A stretch of 64,000 bases of DNA from Dendrocalamus latiflorus. Taxonomy: Eukaryota; Streptophyta; Magnoliopsida; Poales; Poaceae. The notes beneath the pieces are model-generated. The model saw only the letters and a list, made by a program, of their open reading frames with translations, did no database searches and was not told the DNA's origin. Every line of letters starts with the position of its first letter. Within the stretch, counting starts at the first letter, position 1. Position numbers and translations under genes: made by a program. Positions 34,255 through 50,310 of this stretch are shown here, piece after piece. The stretch is from positions 30,508,869-30,572,868 of the forward strand of contig CM029626.1 in assembly GCA_017311315.1 (NCBI GenBank), given 5' to 3'.

Positions 34255-36600
34255 AACATCCCATTTTGGGAAAGTCCAAGTGCTTGAGTAAATTTTGAAA
34301 TTTTGAATTCAAATCAAAGTTCAAACTCATAACTCAAACCGAAATTAAATTCAATTTGAATTCGCAAAAAGAAAAATCCAAAGCCAAAGTCTCTACTGGG
34401 CTGAGCCCAGCCCGTTTTCTCCCCCTCCTCTGCCCATGGCCTCTAGCCTGGCCCAACCGGCCCATGCCGCCCCCTCCCCTACGTTGTGCACGCCCAGCAT
34501 GCGCGCCGTCCGCGCTATGCACGCTCGTGGCCCGCACGTGCCACACATGTGACTAGTACCGCCCATCCCTATGCGTCCCTGTGCGCCCTCGTGCTCGCTA
34601 GCTCTGCGCCGACCTCACCTAGTCTCCGCCCTCCTCTCCCTCTCCCTCCTCTCTCCCTTACGCCGCGCACTTTCCCACGTTGCTCACCGTGCCCACCATG
34701 GCCGTGTCTTCTGCCTGTATTCTACAACTCGACCATTTCCCTCTACGTTGTTCCATTGCATTGACTCCCTCCACGCATGCCTGCGCCAAGCGCCAGCTTC
34801 GCCCCCTTGCACCATGCCACGCCAAACGCCGATGTATGGCCTCCACGCGCCTTGAAGCCGCCTAACGGCTACCTTCCCCTCCCCTCAACTATAAAGCCTC
34901 CGAGTCACACCCGTTGCCCTCAATTGTGCCCACCTTGCTCCCGCGCCCCCTTTCATCTTCGGCTCTAACCCACTCCACCGCCCTGGTGCCATCCTTTCTA
35001 CAACACTCCCCCAATTCAGTGCACCCGAAGCACCGCGTGGACACCACGAAGCCATCCTGGACCTCGCCGATGCTTTCCCTTTGCTCCGATGAGCTGCCCT
35101 CGCCACCCATCTCTCTGTCACTGTGGTCCTCATCGCCAGCCCGCTCCAGGTCTCCCCGAGCTCGGCCGTCACCTTCGGTCCCCCTCGGTCCCTAGTTGCT
35201 CCCCTAGCACATAATTATTTAAAATGTCTTAATTTTATTTGGATTTTATGTGTAATTCTGGAAGGAAATCTCAAAATTCCAATTCTAACCTGGAATTCCA
35301 AATTTGAATTTAAATTCCAAAATTTCAAATTCAGGTCTCCAAAAATCCGAATATCTCCAAAAAAATGTCTATTTTATTTTTCTGGGTCTAACCTATTTTT
35401 CTCGACCCATCTTTTCTTTTCTCTCTTTTTCCCTTTTTCCTTGCTTTCTCCCTCTTCTTTCTTTCTCTCTCTTCCCTCAAGTACTGTTCATAATATTGTT
35501 CACCATCTTCAACCTTTGGCCAAAACTGCAGCAACCAAGTAGAGCATGCGCCACCACCTCCCTCACAAGCCAACTTCTAAACAGAACCTTATCTCGACAT
35601 TGGCCAAAACTAAAGTTGTTCCAAATCACGCAAGGAATCCATTCCTTTCGGACCCATCGCAATTCGTTCATCCATTTGTGTTTTATCTCATATTTTCTCA
35701 AACCAACTCAAAACCAAATCCCGCAAATTCAAGTATGTTTCTATTTATTTCTAGCCCTTGTACACGACCCCTTGACCCCTCTTAACCCTTCCTAACCCCT
35801 ACCAAGTTTCCTTAAATACCAGAACATCACCGCTACTAAAAGCCCTTCATTCCCTAAATTGCTCGTCGCTTTAGCTCACGTTCCGAGCACTCCGATGATT
35901 TTCTTTGAATTCCTTTCGCGTCACTTCGTGTTCCTGAGTATCTTGTACCCTCATATGAAGTTAATTTAATTTTCATGCAACTGTTTGACGAAAATCGAGT
36001 TTTTCCCGAAATTGATCTACTACGTCCTCCGGCGTCGATTTGTCGCCTTCGATGAGCCAAAACCTGATTCTTTGCTACTGCACGATTACCATCACACCCT
36101 CTACGTGTTTAATACATTCGTTTGTCCAATGCATCGCTGAGGAAGTCCCGCACTAGAGCACCCCCATTGTTTTCATAGACGTTGTCGTGGCTAGCCCAAT
36201 ATGTCCATCCTCCGATCGAACCGAGTGCACCATCACGTTCCTTGGGTCAATGTCGTGGTAGTGCTCACCTTGTTTGCCCACGTTCCACGCTCAGGTGTCG
36301 TTTCCCTTGTCAATCCATGTCATCGCTGTTTTTGCCACCACCGCTGCTGTGATCCCCACATGCCGGAGCCACTGCCGGCCAGCCGTCCTCCGACAAGCCG
36401 TGCACCCGTTTTGCCTTTCGTTTGGTCCTCCCTATCCTTCCCTCGCCGGCGTATGCCCACGACCAAAGAGCCGTGTGTGCATGTGCGTGCTCTCTGTAGT
36501 CTCAGTGTTGGCCTCTATTTGTTCTTCTTGAGTTTGGTTTGAGTCCACGATGAGTGGGCCCACATGTCATACGCACTAACAAATCAAAAATCCAACCAAA
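34255..36600 (+). mobile_element. LTR-like block starting TGTAACATCCC
   Basis: The start TGTAACATCCCATTTTGGG (34255) matches the class of LTR start seen on the minus strand at 1375. Below it are an AT-rich stretch, a C-rich region (34430-35200) with a TATAAAG box near 34890, and further low-complexity TC-rich DNA (35390-35480). No pol domain and no clean 3' end were found; the right limit is a guess. The many open frames are C-rich artefacts. From 33983 to 34254 nothing is recognisable. Confidence 0.45.
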
Positions 36601-37228
36601 AAGAAGATTACCTCGAATATTCTCCTGTTTTGCAATTTTAGGATTTTTTCCAATCCAACCGGTATTCCGATCACTCGTATACCGATCCTACGCCACACAA
36701 TCCCTTTAATAGTAACAAGTATCTCAAGTCTTGAAATACTCTTAACCTGGGTATAAAAGTAACGCATGCGTGACGATATATATTACAACAAGAACTAAAC
36801 AGTGCCTCTGGTTGTAGGGAGAGCAAGTCTCACCAACTTTTCCCTCGCTTTAAAACAGGCAAAATGATGCGTCGCCTTCGTTTTCTTTGGAATTGAATAG
36901 CGGTTCATCATAGGCACATGCACATAGGCGCACGCTAGACCATTAAGGTAGCAATTACTAAGGGTACATGATAGTTGGCAACGCGTAGTACGGTGCCGTC
37001 CCATGCATGATGGCATGGTGAGAGTAATTACGTGCCGACATGGTAGGTTGAGTGACCCGCAAGTCCCAACCTATCAGCACTTGCGTAATTGTCCTTCTAA
37101 TTTTGCTGACCCACAATAAATGTTTAGGTAGCTACTTTTTTTTAATTCTCTGGACAAAGAGAAGATTAGTACTAGTAAGTTGCTTTCCATAGCTTCTATC
37201 ATTGCGTGTTGAAAACGAACTAGTATCT
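36601..37228. other. Intergenic DNA, nothing recognised
   Basis: No coding frame, inverted terminal repeat or known element could be supported. Confidence 0.4.
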
Positions 37229-37236
37229 CTTAGGTC

Positions 37237-37742
37237 TAACGCTGCAAAAAATCTCGAAACTCGCAAATTATTCAAGTTCAATTTGTTTTAAGTTTGATTT
37301 GGACTCGGCTCGAACTTTAAACGAGCCAAAGTCGACCTTAATCTCGAGCTCGCGAGCTTTACCGAGCCGAGCTCGAGTAGTTCGTGAACCTCAATTCAAG
37401 TTTAAATAATGATACATATTAACTCTTATCGAGCTTACTCGATCCGAACTCGAGCTCGAGCTTTTCTTATTGTTGAAAATTAGTGTATATTTGAATTATG
37501 TTGAGTGTTATCAAGCTTACTAGAACTGAACTCGAACTCAAAATTTTCTTATTATTGAAAAATAGTGCATAATAAATTATTTTAATTGCTGTCAAGCTTC
37601 AACGAGCCGAGCTCGAGCCTACTCGAGCTTAGGCCGAGCTGAGCTCGAGCCCAAGTCCAGGCTCGGACCCCAACCCGAACTCGACTCAAGTTTCTACCGA
37701 GCTCAAGCCTGAAAGACCAAGCTCTGCTCGTTTACAGCCTTA
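37237..37742. mobile_element. hAT-type MITE, 506 bp
   Basis: The ends are TAACGCTGCAAA and TTTACAGCCTTA (inverted: TAAGGCTGTAAA). A perfect 8-bp duplication CTTAGGTC flanks it (37229-37236 and 37743-37750), diagnostic of hAT insertion. The interior is rich in GAGCTCGAG-like words, as in other grass hAT derivatives, and encodes nothing. A similar GAGCTCG-rich stretch at about 63105-63265 may be a decayed relative. Confidence 0.9.
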
Positions 37743-38179
37743 CTTAGGTCCATTCCAAACAGATTATGACTTCCGAAGCCAAAAACTATTTAGGATGTAT
37801 TAGCTACTTAACATGATTTTTTTCTCTTTTTTCTTTTTCATTTGTATTATCCATATAGATATAACAATATTTTTTATTTATTTTTTAATTGAATACCTCA
37901 GAAAAATTAATAACCGTTATAATATTATTTTAACTAAAAGTTACAGTACTTCTGAACGGGTCTTATTGTAGGGTAAGAACCTCACTGCCTGACATACCGA
38001 TAAATGCGCATGAACAAACTAACCACTACTACATAAGGAGCATCTGAAAGTGCCTACCAACCAGGTACAACATAATTATTCTCTAGACTGCATTAGTGAA
38101 AGTCGCCGACTTACCCGATTTGATCGTCCTTACCAAAAGCTGGGTAACCAACTACACAAGAGAGACCCAGCAGTAATTA

Positions 38180-38455
38180 GGGTATCCATAGTGTATATAA
38201 CTCAAAGGGTTTTAAGGTGGATCCCATCTAAACCTTAAGGCTGACTTCATAGTGTATATAACCCAAGGGGCCTTAAGACGGTCCCACTCGACAGATAAAG
38301 AAAAATTGTATTTTAATGCTTGTGGCCAGGCCTTTAGCTTGAGGACCAGCCTTAAGGCTTTTTTGCTTATAGCCTGTTTAAGATCACCCCTGTAATGTAT
38401 AAGGTTGACCTTAAAATAATTTAAGACCCTCTATTTTCATACACTACAGATACCC
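38180..38455. mobile_element. MITE, 276 bp, TA-flanked
   Basis: The ends GGGTATCCATAGTGTATATA and, on the other strand, GGGTATCTGTAGTGTATGAA form an imperfect inverted repeat. TA occurs on both sides (38178-38179 and 38456-38457). The superfamily is uncertain. Sequence from 37751 to 38179 shows nothing recognisable. Confidence 0.65.
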
Positions 38456-40012
38456 TAAGTCTCAATGAAGCTTGCATCCAGGACCAGTACCCTGAAAAGG
38501 TACAGCATTCAAAGATCTTGTGTATTTAAATTTCGGATGCGAGCTGATCCGCTGTGAAGTTTAGCAGTACACAATAATAGTAACCAATAATCCTGAAAAC
38601 TTTGTTTGGTACAACATCCAATCCATGTCAACTCTAAAAGGCAGTAATGTATAGAAACTTATCATGACCTGACTGCTATCTTAAGGACTTTTCTGTGACT
38701 TCCGGGACTCTACTGTATTTCAGTTTAATATAAATCAGGGTAATTTCCTTAAAAAAAGGAGATATGGCCCACGTACAGAGGCCGGCACCAGCAAGTCCAT
38801 AGTTCTACTACTACTACTACAATGTCAATAGTAGTTCTAAACAACGGCGTCTGCGTCGTCTTAGGGTGATGATCGGTTCGGCTGAAAAGCTCGTGGCTTA
38901 TGGCTGAAAATACTGTAGCTGGTTGAAAAAAGCACTGTAGCTAACAGAGGCTTATTTAGCATAATTAAATTTAAAAAATTTTAAAAATAAAAAAATATGT
39001 TAGCCCATTACGTATAATACAAACAAATACGGGAAAAAAAAAGAACCGGCAAAAAAGCTCAACAAAAAGCTAAAAGTTCAGAAAAAGACGAAACTTATGA
39101 ATAGTGAAAAATAAGCCAGAAGCCGAAGCCGAGTTGATCGGGACCTTGGCACGACCTTTGACATTTTTTTAGTACTTGCCATGTTATCTCAGAACATGAT
39201 AAACATGAGCGAACAAAGAAGAAACATATTATTGGTGCACGGAAGAAAATGTCTTACCCGAAAGCAGATAAAGCAGATGACGAATGGCTGAAAGGCCAAG
39301 GCATGTTGTTTCTCCTATGTGACACCTGTGAACCCATCAAAGCCAACGACCCGTGCCCACAGGAAACAGGTAGGTGGATTTCAATACTCGCGTTTTTATC
39401 ATACACACTAGTCATATGCTTCGAAAGACCAGGCCGTTGTTTACTGCTTGTGTATATCCAATTCCAATCCAACATAGAGTGATTTGGCATTATTGCCGCC
39501 ATATGCTCGATCGAGCTTTCTTTCAGACATGGACTTGTTTTTCTTTTTCAGGGCCTGTACAAGCAAAACCACTCCAGTAAGAACAAAGTAAAGGAATGAT
39601 AGTGATTAACACAGATGGCTGATGCTGCCTGTTTTCAGGTGCTGCTAGGATTCAGTGATTCACAGGAAAATAGCATCAAGGTGACTGATACTACAGGCAC
39701 GATAAAAGTAACCGAGGGTCTGAAGCTGTCCCAAATCTGGACTAAAAGGATGGACCAAAGTGGAGTTATCCTGAAAGAAAATACTAAAAATATTTCCCCA
39801 CTATCACACAAGACAAGGGTATAGAAAGAGGAAGTTAGTGATAAAGGAGGGGGCCCTCAGGTACTCTGATGCAAAATAATCACCTGGTAATTCAGGGGCA
39901 GGATGGAACTCGCACAAAAGCATGACAGGCTTCGGAGTACCTGGTTGCAGGCAATTACGTAAGAGTACTGGGGGCTCCTCTCCTTAATCTCTCTTCCTTC
40001 CAACCTTCTTCC
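38456..40012. other. Intergenic DNA upstream of TANGO2, with a possible MITE at about 38878-39143
   Basis: At 38878 GATCGGTTCGGCTGAAAAGC and at 39143 on the other strand GATCAACTCGGCTTCGGC form a weak inverted repeat, with GGCTTAT-type subterminal words on both sides. No target duplication is evident. A short open frame at 39249-39482 has no recognised domain, and its upstream and downstream context gives no support for a gene. Confidence 0.35.
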
Positions 40013-40020
40013 TATAAATA
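40013..40020 (+). promoter_or_regulatory. TATA box of the TANGO2 gene
   Basis: TATAAATA lies 105 bp before the ATG at 40125. A start near 40045-40050 would give a leader of about 75-80 nt. Confidence 0.6.
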
Positions 40021-40124
40021 CAAAGGCATGCACAGGGAGAAGCATCAGGTAAACACAAGACAGTTGCGAAAAGAGGGAGTTATTTACAAGCAAGGAATAG
40101 AAAACACCTGCGGACTCTGAAGCC

Positions 40125-42320
40125 ATGTGTATAGCTGCATGGATTTGGCAGGCTCACCCTGTACACCAACTCCTGCTGTTGCTCAACAGAGATGAGTTCC
40201 ATAGCAGGTACAGGATTCTTTCGATCCTTGTAGGCTTGTAGTATTCCAGTCTGAAAGTAATATCACTGCAGTATGAACTCTCGTTTTGGAATTTAGCTTT
40301 CTCCCTCCTAAATTACATGTTCCAAGTTACATGTTTCATGAACCACGATTCATATGTCATGCAAACGCTAATATCCTAACACCCATATGCTGACTTTGTT
40401 CACTCAGTTACATAGCAAAATGCTCTTAGAAAAACCTATAGAAAGGTTTCTCATTGCACTACAACAATGATGTGCCTAAGTGGTTCATCTGTTGTTCTTG
40501 ATGGAATAATGCAGGCCTACAAAGGCAGTAGGATGGTGGGGGGAGGGCTCAAAGAAGATTCTTGGGGGCAGGGATGTGCTCGGTGGAGGAACATGGATGG
40601 GGTGCACCAAGGATGGCAGGCTTGCCTTCCTGACAAATGTGCTCGAGCCTGATGCCATGCCTGGGGCACGCACTAGGGGAGACCTGCCCCTCCGGTTCCT
40701 GCAGGTATAACAAAAACCTATCAAAAGCTTCTTCCAGATCATTCAAGTTCATATGGTTGAGTGAGCCAATGTAGGATATGTGGACAGAATAAGAAAGATA
40801 TATTTCATTTCTTGTTCGACCCAAGTTGGTGTTTTCTACTATGTTTTACCTGTCACAATCATTCTTTAGTAGCTGGTATAGTAGATATCTGGCCAGAGTC
40901 TATCTCTTTGTTCTGACAATGATTGATAGAGACATTGTAAATATGAAGATATACATTCCCCATTCTCATTTCGAAATCAAAACTTTACCTCTTTAAACAT
41001 TTTTAGCAGTTACTTCTGTTGCAACTGGTTAACCATAGGATGTACCCTAAGAGAAAACAAGTCTGACAATCAACATGGAGTTACCAACGATTCAACATTG
41101 TCCCTCCAAGAACAAGCATAACCCACAGTACTTGTACTATGCAGAGCAACAAGAGCCCACTTGAAGTTGCAACTGAAGTGGCAAAAGAAGCTGATGAGTA
41201 CAATGGCTTCAACCTTATACTAGCTGATCTAACCACAAACGTCATGGTCTACGTGTCGAACCGGCCAAAGGGGCAACCTGCGACGATTCAACTTGTCTCA
41301 CCAGGGCTCCATGTGCTGTCCAATGCAAGGCTGGACAGCCCATGGCAGAAGGTAAGCAGAGCTATTTCATGTTCAATTGACACATTGTAGATGGATAGAA
41401 CTCTCAGAGTGCCTCACAAATAGAAATGCATAGGATGTTGTTATTTGATATAGCCTAAAGAAATGTTGAATGTCCAATGAGGTGTCATATATTGATTTTT
41501 ATTTTTAGTGCTCTAAAGCATAGAATCACAGAGGAAACTTTTGAGCTGGAAAAGGTGTGAGAAAGCAACAGTTGAGCCGTTTCAAGTACTTCACTAGTTA
41601 TTAACATCGGCACATCTAACTTAATTAATAGCACAGCATGTACAAGAACTATAAGAGGAGTAGATAACACATGATTGCAAGGTACTCTGTCTTAGGGACC
41701 ATTCGCTCAATTGCTCTACCAAGAATTTAGACCCTTATTCATGGAGACAGTACGTTGGTGCCCAAGGATGCAATGCAGGCAACTTTTTTCATTGTTGTGC
41801 ATGCACTTGCAGGCGATTCACCTCGGTAAAAACTTCAGGGAATTTCTTAGGAAGCATGGTGACGATGAGGTTGAAGCAAAGGATATAGTTGAGAGGCTAA
41901 TGACTGACACCACAAAGGCCAATAAAGATAGGCTGCCAAACACTGGTTGTGATCCCAATTGGGAGCACGGTCTGAGCTCCATCTTCATCGAGGTGCAAAC
42001 TGACCAAGTAAGAACAAACTCTTTGACCTAATTCCAGTTTACAAGTAAATTCAAAGTTCAATTATCTGAAAAAAAAAATACTTATTGGCCACTAAAAAAT
42101 CGCGTACCTGTTATAGTACAGCACTACAGCATCATACATTTATACTACAACACTGCATTTATTTACGCTCTCACATGTTTCTGTTTTGGCAAAGGGGCTC
42201 TATGGGACAAGGAGCACAGCCGTTCTATCAGTGAACTATGATGGTGAAGCTAGCTTATACGAGAAGTACCTTGAGAGTGGTATATGGAAGGATCACACAG
42301 TGCATTACCAGATAGAGTAG
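40125..42320 (+). CDS. TANGO2: TANGO2 / NRDE-family protein, 5 exons, 266 aa
   Basis: Exons are 40125-40207, 40515-40704, 41145-41351, 41813-42007 and 42195-42320. All introns are GT..AG; the total is 801 nt including the TAG stop. The protein begins MCIAAWIWQAHP and carries the family-defining NRDE motif at residues 21-24 (LLLLNRDEFHSRP). Then come WWGEGSKKILGGRD, GTWMGCTKDGRLAFLTN, ARTRGDLPLRFLQ, ADEYNGFNLILADL, HVLSNARLDSPWQK, SSIFIE and YGTRSTAVLSVN. Length and motif order fit full-length TANGO2 proteins. In animals the family is linked to Golgi/ER organisation and lipid and mitochondrial metabolism; its biochemical role, including in plants, is unsettled. Start choice is firm because the N-terminal Cys follows Met directly, as in the family. 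A TATA box lies 105 bp upstream. No defect was seen. Confidence 0.93.
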
Positions 42321-42512
42321 GCAGTACACAAAAAGATGAGAGCTTCAAATAAGAAGGATAAAATAGCTACCCTTGTGCATGTTGTTCTTCCCCAGTTACC
42401 TTCATGATCCTCTAATTATGTCAATTAAATTAATTACTGTATGCAGATTTGTCACTTGAAAAGAAAAGTTGTCACTCATATCATTAAATATTAGATTTTA
42501 TATATAGAGAGA
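42321..42512. other. Downstream region of TANGO2
   Basis: AT-rich DNA that should include the 3' UTR. No clear AATAAA was fixed. It ends in a GAGAGAG and TATATA run next to the first short Micron-like element. Confidence 0.4.
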
Positions 42513-42705
42513 GTATAAATAACAGGGGCACCATGGTGCCCAGGCTTCATGATTAAGATTTTCCATCCATGATTGAGACTTTCCATTCATAATTAAGACT
42601 TTCCATCCTGATATTATATATCATTGCATTTGCACGCATCTAAAAGCAATCTAAAGGCAGGGAGGCTTGGTGCCCGGGCACCCTGGTGTCCCATTTCAGC
42701 GTCCT
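42513..42705. mobile_element. Short Micron-like element, 193 bp
   Basis: Starts GTATAAATAACAGGGGCACC and ends CCCATTTCAGCGTCCT next to TA repeats. Subterminal palindromic words around GGTGCCCGGGCACC occur at both ends. The interior has repeated GATTAAGA/CTTTCCAT words. Confidence 0.65.
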
Positions 42706-42720
42706 ATATATATATATATA

Positions 42721-47218
<4,498 letters not shown>

Positions 47219-47539
47219 CTAGTTGAATGCCCGTGCGTTGCTATGGATTTTTAAATTTTATCGTACTATATATTTTAAAACTCACGGGTGAACAGAAAGA
47301 TATGCAATCCTCTTCTCCGCAAACTCGAAACTCTATCGATTAAACCAACAAGTAGTAGGTCACAAGGTTGAGGCACAAATCCTCAGACAAGCACCACGAA
47401 ATAAGACAATTGGAGCAAGAAACAATAACCTGCACTCAGCAGCATAAGTTATTTGAACCATATATGAACCCATTGAATCAATCACCACATTCCAATCGTA
47501 TCTCTCCTTTTTTTCCCTTCTCAACAGGGATAATGCTTT

Positions 47540-48970
47540 TGAGTTGCGCAAGGTGATTCTGGGGCGCTCCTCAGTGTCCCTCCAAGCTCCATGGGCACCA
47601 GGGGAATAAGAGAGTGGAGCACATCTACGATTAGTGGCCTGTAACTCGATTCTGACTGCACACAGAGCGCAGCTACTGTAGCAACCTGCGAAGTAGCAAA
47701 ATGCACCAATCTAATTAGTTGAAAAGATAGATGTAAATGAAAGAAACAATTTTGAGATAAATTCGATGATAAGTACTTGGTATAAGTGCTTCGGATCCAT
47801 CGTGTTCTTGATTATGGGGTCAATTATGGTTGGGAGCTTTGATCTATCAGTTAGCTGAGGCATGGCCTGCGTTTGATTACAAATGTCAAATGCCAATGGG
47901 TTAGCCAAATGCCACTTAGCTGCATGGATTTAGGCAGTGAAAATCGAAAGTATTCTATGCACATTGACATAATGAATTACTTGCTCCATTGTTTAACTGA
48001 AATGATTCTAACGATTTAGAATGTCAAATATCAGAGTATTGTGTACCCATGTAACAGTTGATTGGCAGTGAGATGGTGCCATCTTCTCAACTGGCTTCCT
48101 TCCCAACAGAAGCTCAAGAAGTACTACTCCAAACGCACACACATCACTCTTCTTAGTCAACTTCCCTGAATTAGACACTTAATTTTACCTGATATGCTCC
48201 CAGTTAAAGTAGAATGTCGTCATTGTGAATAACGGTTAGTCTATCAAGAGGATTACAATTGGGGTAAAGAAAAAGGAAGGCATACCATGTAATAAGTACT
48301 CAGGAGCTACTTAGCCCAAAGTTTCGGAAAGCTTCAGATTCCCTTTGCTGTGATTCCCACTGGTCACTGCAAGGTCGAAATCTGATATCTGCACAATAAC
48401 AAAGGATCAATGCACTGACATTTTTTTCTTTCAGTGATATGAGTTATGGTCAATAGTAATATTTTAATTGACCAGAAGTAAAATAAGCAGCAGGCATACC
48501 TTAGCATTGAAGTCTAAATCTAAAAGCATGTTAGACAACTTCAGATCCCTATGGATAACCGGTGGATTGCAATGCTCATGAAGATACCTTAACCCCCTGG
48601 TTAGTTTAGTTTACAGATGCATGTTATAAGAAAGAATCATAAGCATATAATATAGTTCATCATACAAAGTGATGGAAAGTGCTAGATGGAAACCTTGTTG
48701 TGTCAAGAGCAATCTTCATCCGAATATGCCAGCTTAGAGGTGATCCATGTGATGGCCCTAGATACAACCATAGAGATGAAATCTAATCAATACTTCTTAT
48801 TTATCTAACATCACAATTCAAGTTAGACATAATTACATAACAAAACCAATAACGAAAATTGGTAGTACTACCATGAAGTTGTGTTTCCAATGATCCATTC
48901 TCCATAAGCTCATAAACAGTGAAGCGGTTCTCCTCATGAATGCAGAAGCCCACAAGGGACACTATTCGGA
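47540..48970 (-). pseudogene. Receptor-like protein kinase fragment captured in Helitron 2
   Basis: Read on the minus strand, exon pieces occur in the correct order: VSLVGFCIHEENRFTVYELM (about 48968-48873), LSWHIRMKIALDTT (about 48757-48695), GLRYLHEHCNPPVIHRDLKL (about 48598-48500, catalytic loop), then ISDFDLAVTSGNHSKGNLKL (about 48390-48285), KKSDVCAFGVVLLELLLGRK, AMPQLTDRSKLPTIIDPIIK and ALCVQSESSYRPLI. Short introns remain between them. The kinase N-lobe with the ATP-binding lysine is absent. The DFG motif reads DFD. A TAA stop replaces the codon after the activation-loop ETLG (plus-strand 48311-48313). The segment is therefore dead. The kinase resembles plant receptor-like cytoplasmic kinases, by motif memory. 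Confidence 0.88.
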
Positions 48971-49156
48971 TTCCGAATAACGAATACTCCCAAGCAAATC
49001 TAGCTCATTCTACCAATTCAACAACCAAAAGCATTTTCTGCAAGATCACACCCTCATCAAGAACGATTGGGGAATAACCATTGACACACACAATCATCAC
49101 CTCAAATGGCTTTGGTTAACTGGCACAATCTGCAACAAACGAAAGAAAAGAAAACA

Positions 49157-49174
49157 GTGCCCGTGCGTTGCAAC
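49157..49174 (-). other. Internal Helitron 3'-end-like sequence lacking CTAG
   Basis: The complement of GTGCCCGTGCGTTGCAAC is the hairpin-region sequence found near 43108-43125 in Helitron 1. The next 80 bp also match that element (CCAAATAAAAGTGATACATA and on). The expected CTTACTAG is replaced by CTGTTTTC, so the terminus would not be recognised. Confidence 0.8.
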
Positions 49175-49619
49175 GAAGTACCAAATAAAAGTGATACATA
49201 CTATCAAATATAATTTCAAACTGAATAATAACTGTCAGACTGTTTTGGAGAATAACAAACCAATTGATAAATAAGACATCATGCAACAAACATAAATATT
49301 AACGGGAATTTTAAAATGAAACTGATGCATCATCCTTCTGGAAGACTGGAAAGCTCAACCGGGAGAGTTGCATCAAGGGATATCATACAGTTCACCCCAA
49401 TGAAGGATGTGCATGGTATGCATATGCATTGAACAGTATTCAATATTTCTATGCTTAAAACCCAGATTGTCTTTTGTGGTATTAGAAAACAAAAGATACT
49501 GTTTTCATATCTTGCCATTTATGTATTTTTGTGTTTGCTGTTTCCTTCTACATATGATGGCTTATGGAATTTTGTTTCTTGACCTTTACTGGGAAAATTA
49601 AGCAATGTGATATTCGATC

Positions 49620-50310
49620 CATTTTTAATTGCAGGCACCGGGATATCCACAGTTCAGTCACTTCTTGCTGAGATACCAGGGCAGTTCATGACTTACATGA
49701 GAACAAGAGAAATTCAAGCAATTAGTATATGATGCCATCTATCGGTAATTCGTTAGAAGGTAGGCTTTCTAATGTTCTTTGTTACTATGATTTTGGCCAA
49801 TTGGCTACGTCATCGTGCAAATTTTAAGCCATGTATGTGTAAAGAAGAAGCAAGATGGATAATCTGGATTTGCTAAAGGTAAAAGAGAGATTGATCTCTT
49901 AGGGACCATAGCCAAGATCAAATATCAGTGGCATACTCTCCATGCTGTTTTGTTGCCAGTCAAGGCTGCATTTGTTTTATATGTGATGACAAAGTGTTGA
50001 TTCCACAAACATTGGCTAATAACATTTCCACAAGGTATATAGGAGTGGTTGCTGATGTTGACAATATTAAGGATTATAATTGGTCACAGTTTGTTGTTGA
50101 CGACCTAAATAAATAAAATGTGCTGAACTAATGCCCAAGAGGTTCCCAAAATTCTCCCAAGTATCCATAAATTGTTGCATTTTATTCCTACATGTAAGCT
50201 ATATTCTCAAAGCTAACGTTTAAGAATAACCAGGGACGACTGCGGATTCTTTGACTTCAACTACATGTGGAATTGGGATGGTCACCGCCTTGTTAATCCC
50301 ATATGTGAGG
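49620..50310 (+). pseudogene. Unidentified captured gene fragments in Helitron 2
   Basis: An open segment near 49990-50113 encodes VLIPQTLANNISTRYIGVVA and KDYNWSQFVVDDLNK. After an intron-like gap, 50234-50307 encodes DDCGFFDFNYMWNWDGHRLV. The DCGFF motif and the preceding segment recall the Ulp1-type (cysteine protease) genes often carried by plant transposons, but this is a weak match from memory. There is no intact catalytic domain, and the orientation is opposite to the Helitron. Confidence 0.35.

Noticed and set aside
36201..36542. 113-aa frame
   Set aside because: Lies in TC/C-rich LTR-like DNA, overlaps other frames, and shows no family motif.
39249..39482. Small gene upstream of TANGO2
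   Set aside because: A 77-aa frame without a recognised domain, splice context or promoter; not enough to call a gene.
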